From contig JAOAGZ010000018.1 in the NCBI GenBank assembly GCA_026415495.1, positions 1 through 40,930 on the forward strand: a stretch of DNA of 40,930 bases. Reading direction: 5' to 3'. Made by a program: the position numbers and the translations under genes. The stretch comes from Eximiradius proteiniborus. GTDB taxonomy: Bacteria; Bacteroidota; Ignavibacteria; Kapaibacteriales; UBA2268. Under the pieces are notes generated by a model, which was not told the DNA's origin, did not search any database, and was given only the letters and a program-made list of their open reading frames with translations. Shown one piece after another: positions 1-8,119 of this stretch. Position 1 is the first letter of the stretch; each line of letters opens with the position of its first letter.

Positions 1-1
1 A

Positions 2-2158
2 CACTTTACTGATGATATGGGTGAGTTTGCCGGTCGTGCTGTAAAAACCCTTGTATACGACGGTCATACCGAAGAAGGTGCAGATAAAGATATTATTGTT
101 GCTCTCAAATATGCAGGTAAAATTTACCGTGCTACTAACGATTATCTACACAGCTATCCTCATTGCTGGCGTACTGGCAATCCAATTATTTATTATGCTC
201 GCGAAAGCTGGTTTATTAAGTCTCCTCAATACAAAGATAGAATGATTGAACTAAACAAACAAATAAACTGGCAGCCGAAAGAAATTGGGGAAGGGCGTTT
301 CGGCAATTGGCTCGAAGAAGTTAAAGACTGGAACTTGTCTCGCGACCGTTACTGGGGCACTCCGCTTCCATTGTGGGTGAATGAAAACAATAAAGATGAT
401 GTCTTTGCTATCGGTTCAATTGCTGAACTTTTAGAAGGTTACTACGAGAATGAAGACGGTAGTCTTACCCCGTTAAAAGAAACTAACCTTGAAATTGATT
501 TGCACAGACCATTTGTAGATAAAGTTGTTTTTGTCCGCAACGGTAATAAATATCGCCGTGTTCATGAAGTTATTGACGTATGGTTCGATAGTGGTGCTAT
601 GCCATTTGCTCAGTTCCATTATCCTTTCGAAAATCAGGAGCTTTTCCGTAGCCAGTTCCCTGCAGATTTTATCGCCGAAGGTATCGACCAAACTCGTGGG
701 TGGTTCTATACTCTTCACAATATTGCTACTGCTTTATTCAATAGCCCTGCTTTCAAAAATATCATTGTTAATGAGCTTATCCTTGACAAACACGGCATTA
801 AAATGTCCAAGTCCAAAGGAAATGTTATCGACCCGTTCGATATTATGGATAGGCTCGGTGGTGACGCTGTCCGTTGGTACTTATTTGTTAATAACCCACC
901 TTGGAAAGCAACTCTTTTCAACGAAGAAGATATTGTCAAAACTGTTATTTCCGACTTTTTCCGTTCGCTCACAAATACTTATGCATTCTTTGCTCTTTAT
1001 GCTAATATCGATGGTTTCGATGGTAGCGAACCCGAAATTCCGCACACTCAAAAACCCGAAATTGATAGATGGATTATCTCCCGCACTAATTCTTTGATTA
1101 ACGATTTCGTTCGGTTTATGAACGAATACGAAGTTACAAAAGCAATGCGTGCTATTCAGGAATTTACAATTTATGAGCTTTCTAACTGGTATATTCGCCG
1201 CAATCGTCGCCGCTTTTGGAAAGGTGAAAAAGATGAAGAAAAAATTGCTGCATACCAAACTCTTCGCTATGTTCTGAAAACAGTTGTTCAGCTTATGGCT
1301 CCTGCTGCACCTTTCTTGTCGGAACAAATTTATCAGTTCCTGCGCTTTGCAAACGAACCCGAATCTGTGCACTTATGCCGTATCCCTGAAGTTGAACACG
1401 ACAAAATTGATACTGCTCTCGAAAACCGTATGGCAAAAGCACAGCAAATCGTTTCACTCGCTCGTTTCCTTCGCGAAAAATCAAAAATCCGCGTTCGTCA
1501 GCCGTTACGCCGCATTCTTTTGCCTGTCGATAGTCCTCAGGAACGCCGTGATATTCAAGCCGTTGCCGATATCATCAAAGAAGAAATTAATATTAAGGAA
1601 ATTGAATTTGTTACCGACGAAACTTCTGCTATCGTAAGTAAACGAGCAAAAGCAAACTTCAAATCTATCGGCAAAAAATTTGGCAAATCTACTCAGAAAG
1701 TTGCCAATGCAATCAAGGATTTGCCAACCAAAGAAGTTTCTAAGTTAATAGGGGACAGCCAATATAAATTGCAAATCGACGGCGAAGAATTCCTCATTAC
1801 TCTCGAAGATGTCGAAATCTTTAGCGAAGATATTGAAGGTTGGCTCGTTGCTTCTGAAAATGGTATTACTGTTGCTCTGGATACTGCTCTTGATGAAGAT
1901 TTGCTACGCGAAGGTATTGCCCGCGAATTTATTAACCGTATTCAAAACCTTCGTAAATCTTCCGGATTTGAAGTTACCGATAGAATAGATATCTTCGTTT
2001 CTGCCGATGAAAATATCCAAAACGCTCTATCAGCAAAATCTGATTACATAAAAAATGAAACTCTTGCCGAAAATATTGAGTTCGTCTCTAATCAGAGCGA
2101 TTTTGAAAAGATTGACATCGAGGAGGCTATCGTTTTTGTCAAAATTCTAAAAAAATAA
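2..2158 (+). CDS. ileS: Isoleucyl-tRNA synthetase, C-terminal part (5' end outside window)
   Basis: Charges tRNA-Ile with isoleucine in the cytoplasm. The frame is open to the left edge: the codons before the first in-window ATG (17) read HFTDD, which continues the family motif TDDMGEFAGRAVK. The gene therefore starts outside, and roughly the first 400 residues with the HIGH motif are missing. Visible in order are the end of the catalytic core with WFDSG (about 581-595), the class I loop KMSKSKGN (from 800), a helical anticodon-binding domain (about 1060-1500), and a long C-terminal extension to 2158. The extension has no CxxC zinc motif, matching the long-form IleRS common in Bacteroidota and eukaryotes rather than the E. 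coli type. A hairpin follows at 2203-2234. Identification is secure; only the true start is unknown. Confidence 0.96.
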   Translation, partial: HFTDDMGEFAGRAVKTLVYDGHTEEGADKDIIVALKYAGKIYRATNDYLHSYPHCWRTGNPIIYYARESWFIKSPQYKDRMIELNKQINWQPKEIGEGRFGNWLEEVKDWNLSRDRYWGTPLPLWVNENNKDDVFAIGSIAELLEGYYENEDGSLTPLKETNLEIDLHRPFVDKVVFVRNGNKYRRVHEVIDVWFDSGAMPFAQFHYPFENQELFRSQFPADFIAEGIDQTRGWFYTLHNIATALFNSPAFKNIIVNELILDKHGIKMSKSKGNVIDPFDIMDRLGGDAVRWYLFVNNPPWKATLFNEEDIVKTVISDFFRSLTNTYAFFALYANIDGFDGSEPEIPHTQKPEIDRWIISRTNSLINDFVRFMNEYEVTKAMRAIQEFTIYELSNWYIRRNRRRFWKGEKDEEKIAAYQTLRYVLKTVVQLMAPAAPFLSEQIYQFLRFANEPESVHLCRIPEVEHDKIDTALENRMAKAQQIVSLARFLREKSKIRVRQPLRRILLPVDSPQERRDIQAVADIIKEEINIKEIEFVTDETSAIVSKRAKANFKSIGKKFGKSTQKVANAIKDLPTKEVSKLIGDSQYKLQIDGEEFLITLEDVEIFSEDIEGWLVASENGITVALDTALDEDLLREGIAREFINRIQNLRKSSGFEVTDRIDIFVSADENIQNALSAKSDYIKNETLAENIEFVSNQSDFEKIDIEEAIVFVKILKK

Positions 2159-2202
2159 TTTGAAAATTTAAATTTTCTTTATAACTTATACATTAGTAGA
2201 TG

Positions 2203-2234
2203 TCATTGCAGTTTTCTTTTGAGAACTGCAATGA
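2203..2234 (+). terminator. Hairpin after ileS, possible terminator
   Basis: A perfect 11-bp inverted repeat (2203-2213 with 2224-2234, stem TCATTGCAGTT) encloses a 10-nt loop. The following tail is only TTATTAAT, so it is a weak intrinsic terminator at best. It could also be a structure in the leader of the downstream DksA-like gene, whose ATG is at 2273. Confidence 0.45.
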
Positions 2235-2272
2235 TTATTAATGAAAGAAATTTCAATATCAAGGAATAAATT

Positions 2273-3460
2273 ATGCCTACCAAGAAGAAAAAAGAGGAAG
2301 TAGTCGATACTACTCCAAAAAAGGTTACTAAATCTACTAAAAAAGTAGAAGAACCTATTCAGGAAACTATTTCTGCGAAGGAAACAAAGTCTGCTTCTTC
2401 CAAATCAGGAAAGAAAAAAGCTGAAGCGGTTGTTGAAGTCGTAGCCGAACCAACTCCAAAGGAAAAAACTGCTAAGAAAACAGCAAAATCCGAAGAAAAG
2501 CCAATCCAAACCAAAGACGAAAAGAAACCCAAAAAAACTGCTAAAGAAGAACCTAAAGCAATAATCGAAGTTATTCCAGAACCAAAGCCTGCTTCTTCCA
2601 AATCAGGAAAGAAAAAAGCTGAAGCGGTTGTTGAAGCAGTAGCCGAACCAGCACCAAAGGCGAAAACTGCTAAGAAAACAGTCAAATCCGAAGAAAAATC
2701 GGTGCAAACCGAAGACAAGCAAAAGAAATCAGCCAAGGCAATTGAGGAAACAAAGCCCGAAGTAAAACAAGAAACCAAGCCAAAAATTATTAAAGATGAT
2801 GCTCTGCTCGAGCCTATCAAATACGAAGAGGAACCCACTACAAAACGTTCTGCTCGTAAAAAAGCTGAAAAAGAAGATAAGCCAAAAGCGGAAACTCCAA
2901 AACCTGTTGCTAAGCCTGTTGAGAAAGTCGTTGAAAAACCAAAAGTCGAACCAAAGCCCGCTCCGCAACCGGTTCCTCAGAAGCCTGTTGCTCCAAAACA
3001 AGAGCCAAAACCTGCTCCTGTTGAGCCGCATACTCCTAAGTCCGACGTTCGTTATTCTGATGAAGACTTGGAAATGTTCAAAAATGTTATTTTAGAGGCT
3101 CGTAGCGAGGCTCTCGACGAATTACAGATGCTTTATGAACGTCTCGAAGACCTTACAAACTATGATTTTGCCGAAGAAAGTATGATTTATTCTATGCATA
3201 TGGCAGAACAAGGTTCCGAAGCAATGGAAAAAGAAAAAACTTATGCTCAGATCCAAAGAATTAAAGACTACATTAAGAAATTGGATGAAGCTTTGTTGAG
3301 AATTAAGGACAAAACTTACGGCATTTGCCGTGTCTGCGGTATTTTGATTGCAAAGGAGCGTCTTCTTGCTGTGCCAATTACAACTCTTTCTGCTTCTTAT
3401 AAGATTCATCAAAGATGCCCGGAAGATGGTGTCGATAGAATTGAACCTATTAAAGAGTAA
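2273..3460 (+). CDS. TraR/DksA-family protein with long Lys/Ala/Pro-rich N-terminal tail
   Basis: 395 residues in two parts. Residues 1 to about 256 are low-complexity and rich in K, A, E and P, like histone-H1-type tails, and include a 66-residue internal duplication. Residues about 257-395 form a helical hairpin and end like TraR/DksA proteins, which bind RNA polymerase through its secondary channel. The zinc finger is half lost: C352 and C355 (CRVCG) are present, but the canonical partners at C-X17-C-X2-C spacing are S373 and Y376. H379 and C382 lie just beyond and might substitute. Loss of finger cysteines is, from memory, common in Bacteroidota members. The Shine-Dalgarno AAGGAA before 2273 supports the start. 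A terminator follows at 3481. The tail probably binds nucleic acid (inference). Confidence 0.82.
   Translation: MPTKKKKEEVVDTTPKKVTKSTKKVEEPIQETISAKETKSASSKSGKKKAEAVVEVVAEPTPKEKTAKKTAKSEEKPIQTKDEKKPKKTAKEEPKAIIEVIPEPKPASSKSGKKKAEAVVEAVAEPAPKAKTAKKTVKSEEKSVQTEDKQKKSAKAIEETKPEVKQETKPKIIKDDALLEPIKYEEEPTTKRSARKKAEKEDKPKAETPKPVAKPVEKVVEKPKVEPKPAPQPVPQKPVAPKQEPKPAPVEPHTPKSDVRYSDEDLEMFKNVILEARSEALDELQMLYERLEDLTNYDFAEESMIYSMHMAEQGSEAMEKEKTYAQIQRIKDYIKKLDEALLRIKDKTYGICRVCGILIAKERLLAVPITTLSASYKIHQRCPEDGVDRIEPIKE
2393..2728 (+). repeat. Internal direct duplication, 198-bp period, in the DksA-like tail
   Basis: The stretch beginning at 2393 recurs at 2591, exactly 198 bp (66 codons) later. The first 46 or so bases of the two copies are identical, and similarity continues with scattered substitutions over about 135 bp. 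The repeated protein unit starts ASSKSGKKKAEAVVE. It looks like a fairly recent in-frame duplication of low-complexity coding sequence. Confidence 0.8.
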
Positions 3461-3480
3461 TTTGTTCAAATAATAATAAT

Positions 3481-3507
3481 AGCCGCCCTTCGGGGTGGCT
3501 TTTTTAT
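3481..3507 (+). terminator. Intrinsic terminator after the DksA-like gene
   Basis: An 8-bp stem (AGCCGCCC with GGGTGGCT, one G-U pair) closed by a TTCG tetraloop, followed directly by a T run. Textbook rho-independent form, 20 nt after the stop codon at 3460. Confidence 0.92.
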
Positions 3508-3572
3508 TCAAGTAATTTGTAATTTTATTGAAAATTAACAGAACTAATAAAATATAATTTCATTTTTTTTAT

Positions 3573-3580
3573 TAATTTTG
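3573..3580 (+). promoter_or_regulatory. Possible -7 box (TAATTTTG) before the outer-membrane channel gene
   Basis: TAATTTTG matches the Bacteroidota TAnnTTTG box and lies 28 nt before the ATG at 3609. I found no TTTG at the expected upstream distance, so support is partial. Confidence 0.3.
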
Positions 3581-3608
3581 CTTCTTTTTTCAATAAATTG
3601 GGGGTATT

Positions 3609-4292
3609 ATGTTTAAAAAGCTACTTTATTTATCAATTTTTCTAATACCACTTTCTTCCTTGATTTCTCAAAATCTGCAGGTTCATTATGATTTTGGCGA
3701 TGGTCGTAACTACATTACAACTACCGTAGAACAATTCAAACCGGATAGTTACGGCAGCACTTTTTTCTTTGTCGATTTTAACCATAGCAAAAAAGGTGCA
3801 TCGGAAGCATACTGGGAAATAGCTCGCGACCTTAAATTCTGGGATTTCCCGATTGCTGCACACTTCGAATATAACGGTGGCTTAAATTCCGCTATCAGGT
3901 TTAATAATTGCTATCTTGTTGGTGTTTCATATTCCTGGAATGCACCGGATTTCTCGAAAGGTTTCACTCTACAGGCTATGTATAAAAACATTGAGCGAAA
4001 TCAGGAGCAACACAATTTCCAACTTACAGGTGTGTGGTATTTGCATTTATTTGATGGCAAGTTTACTTTTAGTGGATTTGCTGACTTTTGGAGAGAAAAG
4101 CACCACGTTTCAAAAGATAATTTCCAAAACCATTACAAAAAATCAAACTTTGTGTTTCTAAGCGAACCACAAATTTGGTATAACATTAATAAAACATTTT
4201 CAGTTGGAAGCGAAGTTGAATTAAGTAATGATTTTGCCGGAATGTACGGTTTCAAAGTTAATCCAACAGTAGCAATTAAGTATAATTTTTAG
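3609..4292 (+). CDS. Outer-membrane beta-barrel, DUF5020/Tsx-like channel
   Basis: 227 residues. Residues 1-20 are a signal peptide (MFKKLLYLSIFLIPLSSLIS), followed by alternating amphipathic strands and a terminal aromatic residue, as in outer-membrane barrels. The opening HYDFGDGRNYITTTVEQFKP and the segment FFFVDF resemble, from memory, the DUF5020 family, related to the Tsx nucleoside channel. The next gene, 7 nt downstream, is a purine-type NCS2 permease, which fits a two-step nucleoside or base uptake route: channel in the outer membrane, permease in the inner one (inference). The start is backed by a GGGGG stretch just upstream of the ATG. The substrate cannot be read from the sequence. 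Confidence 0.75.
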   Translation: MFKKLLYLSIFLIPLSSLISQNLQVHYDFGDGRNYITTTVEQFKPDSYGSTFFFVDFNHSKKGASEAYWEIARDLKFWDFPIAAHFEYNGGLNSAIRFNNCYLVGVSYSWNAPDFSKGFTLQAMYKNIERNQEQHNFQLTGVWYLHLFDGKFTFSGFADFWREKHHVSKDNFQNHYKKSNFVFLSEPQIWYNINKTFSVGSEVELSNDFAGMYGFKVNPTVAIKYNF

Positions 4293-4299
4293 GTGATTT

Positions 4300-5607
4300 A
4301 TGAAATTTCTTGAAAATTATTTTAAGCTCTCTGAGAATAAAACAGACTTCAAAACAGAACTTATTGCTGGATTTACTACATTTATGACAATGGCATATAT
4401 CCTTGCTGTAAATCCGCAAATCCTTAGTGCAGCCGGAATGGACAAAGGTGCTGTCTTTACTGCAACTGCTCTTGCATCAGTAGTAGCAACTCTGGTAATG
4501 GCTTTTTATGCAAAATTACCTTTTGCTCTTGCTCCCGGTATGGGATTAAATGCATTTTTTACTTATACCGTTGTTCTGGGAATGGGGCACACCTGGCAAT
4601 TTGCTTTAACAGCAGTTTTTATCGAAGGTATTATTTTTATACTTCTCACTTTTTTCAATGTGCGGGAATTAATTGTCAATTCCATTCCTACAAATATTAA
4701 GCACGCAATTTCTGTTGGTATTGGTTTGTTTATTGCCTTCATCGGTCTGAAAAACGCTGGAATTATTGTTAGCAACGAAGCTACTTTTGTATCTCTGGGT
4801 AAAATAACTGATGTATCTCATAGCGCTGCTCCTATGGTTACAATTATCTCGTTCCTGGTTGCCGGCACTCTTCTTGCCCTCAGAGTAAAAGGAGCGTTGT
4901 TGATTGGTATTTTGGTCGGAACCTTGGTAGGAATTCCGCTTAATATTACAATTATCCCTTCGAGCTTCGAAGTAGCTCCACCGTCGCTTTCACCAATTTT
5001 TATGAAGTTTGAATGGTCTGAAATTTTTTCAATGGATATGGTGGTTGTGTGTTTCACTTTTCTGTTCGTCGATATGTTCGACACAGTTGGCACCCTTATC
5101 GGAGTATCATCAAAAGCAAATCTGCTCGATAGCGAAGGTAGAGTGCCTCGTGTGAAAGAAGCCCTTATGGCTGATGCGATTGGAACAACTGCTGGTGCTA
5201 TGTTGGGAACTTCCACTGTTACAACTTATGTCGAAAGTGCTGCTGGTGTTGCAGAAGGTGGAAGAACAGGACTTACTGCTCTGACTACTGCAATCTTATT
5301 CCTTCTTGCTTTGCTTTTCTCCCCAATTTTCTTGATGATACCGTCTGCCGCTACTGCATCTGCGCTTATTCTGGTCGGTGCAATGATGATGACACCAATT
5401 AAAAATATCGACCTTAGCGATTACACCGAACTTATCCCCGTATTCTTCACAATTGTAATGATGCCGCTTACTTTCTCCATCTCTGATGGCATTATCTTTG
5501 GCGTTCTCTCTTATGTGTTATTTAAAATATTAAGTGGTCGGTTTAAAGAAGTGTCTTTAGTTACAATTATTGTTGCAATACTTTTTATAATAAAATTTTA
5601 TTTATAA
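4300..5607 (+). CDS. NCS2-family purine permease (AzgA/PbuG-like)
   Basis: 435-residue inner-membrane transporter with many hydrophobic helices. The N-terminal block TELIAGFTTFMTMAYILAVN and the segment LPFALAPGMGLNAFFTYTVV are typical of the AzgA branch of NCS2 (COG2252), proton-coupled importers of adenine, guanine or hypoxanthine. A second conserved block, FVDMFDTVGTLIGV, lies near the middle, followed by a conserved EGGRTGLTAL. Length is normal for the family. It is co-directional with the outer-membrane channel 7 nt upstream and is probably translated from the same message. The ATG at 4300 fits the family N-terminus, with GGTGA just before it. A terminator follows at 5650. Family is certain; the exact base is not. 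Confidence 0.93.
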   Translation: MKFLENYFKLSENKTDFKTELIAGFTTFMTMAYILAVNPQILSAAGMDKGAVFTATALASVVATLVMAFYAKLPFALAPGMGLNAFFTYTVVLGMGHTWQFALTAVFIEGIIFILLTFFNVRELIVNSIPTNIKHAISVGIGLFIAFIGLKNAGIIVSNEATFVSLGKITDVSHSAAPMVTIISFLVAGTLLALRVKGALLIGILVGTLVGIPLNITIIPSSFEVAPPSLSPIFMKFEWSEIFSMDMVVVCFTFLFVDMFDTVGTLIGVSSKANLLDSEGRVPRVKEALMADAIGTTAGAMLGTSTVTTYVESAAGVAEGGRTGLTALTTAILFLLALLFSPIFLMIPSAATASALILVGAMMMTPIKNIDLSDYTELIPVFFTIVMMPLTFSISDGIIFGVLSYVLFKILSGRFKEVSLVTIIVAILFIIKFYL

Positions 5608-5649
5608 AGAAGCTTAAATATCTGGAAAATATCAGTTTATATCAAAGTT

Positions 5650-5677
5650 GAGGCGTATTCTTAATACGCCTCTTTCA
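5650..5677 (+). terminator. Intrinsic terminator after the purine permease
   Basis: A perfect 10-bp stem (GAGGCGTATT with AATACGCCTC, 3-nt loop) at 5650-5672, followed by a T-rich tail. It ends the rightward uptake operon before the convergent leucine-rich-repeat gene. Confidence 0.9.
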
Positions 5678-5761
5678 TTTTTTCTCATTTTCTATTATTG
5701 CTCCTGAATAAAGCAACTTCGTCGTAATAAATTGAAATAAATATTTTTTCACTATTTCTTT

Positions 5762-6760
5762 CTACTCGGTTTCCTCGCCTTTTTGAAGATACTCGTCGTG
5801 CAACACATTAGTATTTGGGAGCGATTGTAAAATTGTTTTTATGCTCGAAAATGCTAATTTGTTGTTTTTTAAATTCAATACTTTTAAGTTTTTCAGATTA
5901 GTAATACTCATCGGTATTGTTTTCAGCTTATTGTTGGATAAATCTAAATATTCAAGATTGCTCGCCTTGCCGATACTTTCATCAAGAGATTTTATTTTGT
6001 TATTCGACAAGTCTAACCACCGAATCTGTCTAATACTCCCAAAATCAAATTTCACCTCACTAATTGAGTTGTTCGACAAGTTCAATACTTTGAGTTGTTT
6101 GAAATTTGAAATTCCTTGGGGAAAAGTTCTCAATCTGTTCGATGATATACTAATATTTTCTACTTGTTGTGGTAAATTTGCCGGTAAATCCCGTAATTTC
6201 TGGTTGTCGAAGTTCAGAACAACTGAATTATTGCTAATCAAAGGCAACTCATTTATTTCATTCTCCAAATTTGCAATTAATATTTTAACAGCATCCTGAC
6301 TACCACCGGGCATTGAAATGAGCTTCTGATATTTCCTAAGTGCCAGCTTTAAGTGTTCACTCGCTTTGTCTGTGATATTCATCTTTTTGTATATTGCTCC
6401 GTATGCTTCATCTATTGCAGCAGACCAATATTGTGCCTCCCAGCTTTGATTTTTTCCAATTAATCTTTCTGCCTTCTCCAAATTTTCAAATGCTTTGCCG
6501 TAATCTCTGTTGTTTATGTAACTTTGGGCAAGCTTCACAAATCGCGATGCCTGCGATACATTTCTGCTTGTTGCCGGGCGCGCGGACTGCTTCTGTGCAG
6601 ATTTCATTTGGTTTGCTTCTTCCAGAGTAGAAATTGCTTTTGGGTAATTGCCTTGTTCGATGTATTTTTTCGATTTTGTTTCTAAGTTCTTAATCTTTTG
6701 ATTATCATTAGAAAAAGAAACCAAACATATAGCCATAATTAATAAAATATACTTTTTCAT
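5762..6760 (-). CDS. Exported protein with TPR-like N-terminal region and C-terminal leucine-rich repeats
   Basis: 332 residues from ATG 6760. A GTG lies at 6766, but AAGGTG at 6767-6772 is correctly spaced only for the ATG. The hydrophobic N-terminus (about residues 3-18) looks like a signal peptide, so the protein is probably exported. Residues about 20-150 are helical with TPR-like text (YGKAFENLEKAERLI). Residues about 180-310 carry about five bacterial leucine-rich repeats (LKVLNLSNNSISEV, LEYLDLSNNKLKTIP, LKVLNLKNNKL). Both halves are protein-binding folds; no enzymatic motif is visible. The gene follows a coiled-coil envelope protein, and its ribosome-binding site overlaps that gene's stop codon, so the two are probably co-translated. 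Likely an envelope scaffold (inference). Confidence 0.82.
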   Translation of the reverse strand: MKKYILLIMAICLVSFSNDNQKIKNLETKSKKYIEQGNYPKAISTLEEANQMKSAQKQSARPATSRNVSQASRFVKLAQSYINNRDYGKAFENLEKAERLIGKNQSWEAQYWSAAIDEAYGAIYKKMNITDKASEHLKLALRKYQKLISMPGGSQDAVKILIANLENEINELPLISNNSVVLNFDNQKLRDLPANLPQQVENISISSNRLRTFPQGISNFKQLKVLNLSNNSISEVKFDFGSIRQIRWLDLSNNKIKSLDESIGKASNLEYLDLSNNKLKTIPMSITNLKNLKVLNLKNNKLAFSSIKTILQSLPNTNVLHDEYLQKGEETE

Positions 6761-6769
6761 TTTCACACC

Positions 6770-7936
6770 TTAATATATGGTGGTCGATACTGTTTGCCAT
6801 AATGCAAAACGTACCCCAAGCTGAAAATTTGTTGTCCACGGACGCCCCAGATTTATTTCTCCTCCAAACGCCGGAAATACTAAATCCTTTGAATAATGAT
6901 TGAAATTATACGCAGCGAAAAATCCTATCGGAAAATGAAAACGGCTGAAATTTGTTGCCATTAGCTCCATCCTTATCGTTTGTCCCTGCCACTTCTTCGA
7001 GGGCAATTCCGTATTGGGCAGTCGGCAAGAACCCCAGAAAAATCCGTAGCCTCCCTTCAGCCCTAAATAAAAATTTTCTATTTTCATTACTTCCGAAAGA
7101 GGTATATTTAAATTCATCCCGGTCGAAATGTAATCTGTTTTATATTCCATATTTACACGTTTGTTCTGATAGAATTTTTCTGCTTCAATAATCTGATATG
7201 TGTACTCAGTCCAGATATCAAGTATCTTTCCCATCCCAAAAATCGGGCTTGGATTAAATACTAATGCAATCCCAGGTGAAATATTTGCATCAATCCGAGA
7301 ATCATTATAATTCAAATAATTGCCGGATAACCCGATTGATAAAATTGACGCGCTATTCTTCCAGTTATCGTATGCCTGACGAATATGTTCCATCTGCACC
7401 CACGACTGCTGACGACAATCGAAGAACATTTTATCAAGTTCGCTTCGTAAACTATCAATCTGCGCTATCATTTCACGGTAGCGGTTCCTGTAATAATTTG
7501 CCGAGAGCAATTCTAAATTCTGACGGTGTATTTGTTCTTGTAGTATAAAATTATCATTGTTCATTTTCTCAATTTTTTCTCTCAGCTCAACTATTTTCTT
7601 ATGGTATGGAGCATCGGGGGCATCCATCACTTGCCGACGTAGCCCATCTGCTTGATTGTAGTAACGACGCAGTGTTCTGGCGTCAGCATCAGTTAGTTCT
7701 TCGAGCGTTGGTATTGACGTTGGATTGGCTGGCTGCAATCCAATTAACCGAAGTTGAGCCTCATACAACACCGCTATTCTGTAATATTCTAATATTTTGA
7801 GAGCGAATAGCCCCTCGCTTTCTTCGTATAGTTCGAGTTCGTTGTTGCTTGGCAAAGCCGAAAGCTCAACTATTGGTTCTGCCGCATAAATCTCAAAAGA
7901 AAGGATAAATATTAATCCAAAAATAACTTTTCTCAT
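6770..7936 (-). CDS. Envelope protein: signal peptide, coiled coil, C-terminal barrel-like domain
   Basis: 388 residues from ATG 7936. This start is preferred over an upstream ATG at 7981 because GGTGA lies just before it and the protein then opens with a clean signal peptide (MRKVIFGLIFILSFEIYAAE). Residues about 20-100 are helical. Residues about 105-190 form a likely coiled coil rich in E, K, L, Q and R. Residues about 195-388 look like amphipathic strands with many aromatics, suggesting an outer-membrane barrel. I recognise no family. The leucine-rich-repeat gene follows 9 nt after the stop. A structural role linking periplasm and outer membrane is inference. Confidence 0.7.
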   Translation of the reverse strand: MRKVIFGLIFILSFEIYAAEPIVELSALPSNNELELYEESEGLFALKILEYYRIAVLYEAQLRLIGLQPANPTSIPTLEELTDADARTLRRYYNQADGLRRQVMDAPDAPYHKKIVELREKIEKMNNDNFILQEQIHRQNLELLSANYYRNRYREMIAQIDSLRSELDKMFFDCRQQSWVQMEHIRQAYDNWKNSASILSIGLSGNYLNYNDSRIDANISPGIALVFNPSPIFGMGKILDIWTEYTYQIIEAEKFYQNKRVNMEYKTDYISTGMNLNIPLSEVMKIENFYLGLKGGYGFFWGSCRLPNTELPSKKWQGQTIRMELMATNFSRFHFPIGFFAAYNFNHYSKDLVFPAFGGEINLGRPWTTNFQLGVRFALWQTVSTTIY

Positions 7937-8055
7937 TGTTTCACCAATAATATGTTTATTATTTATTTCTGTTGAATACAAATATTATGCCAATATGTTT
8001 TATTTTCAATTAATTAGTGTTACGCTTTGTTTTTGAGTATTCATAATATATTTTT

Positions 8056-8070
8056 CATCAAAATTTGATG
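8056..8070. promoter_or_regulatory. Perfect 15-nt palindrome in the divergent promoter region
   Basis: CATCAAAATTTGATG (7-1-7 inverted repeat) lies in the 183-bp gap between the divergent envelope operon and nnr, 50 nt before the nnr ATG. Its size and position suit a dimeric repressor or activator site. No regulator gene is adjacent, and AT-rich palindromes can occur by chance. Confidence 0.35.
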
Positions 8071-8119
8071 TTTATTCATTAATTTAGCATCATTCTAACA
8101 TTGTGTATAGGTTAGTATT

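Noticed and set aside
881-1372. 163-codon frame antisense to ileS
   Set aside because: A shadow of the conserved synthetase sequence, with no family features and no ribosome-binding site.
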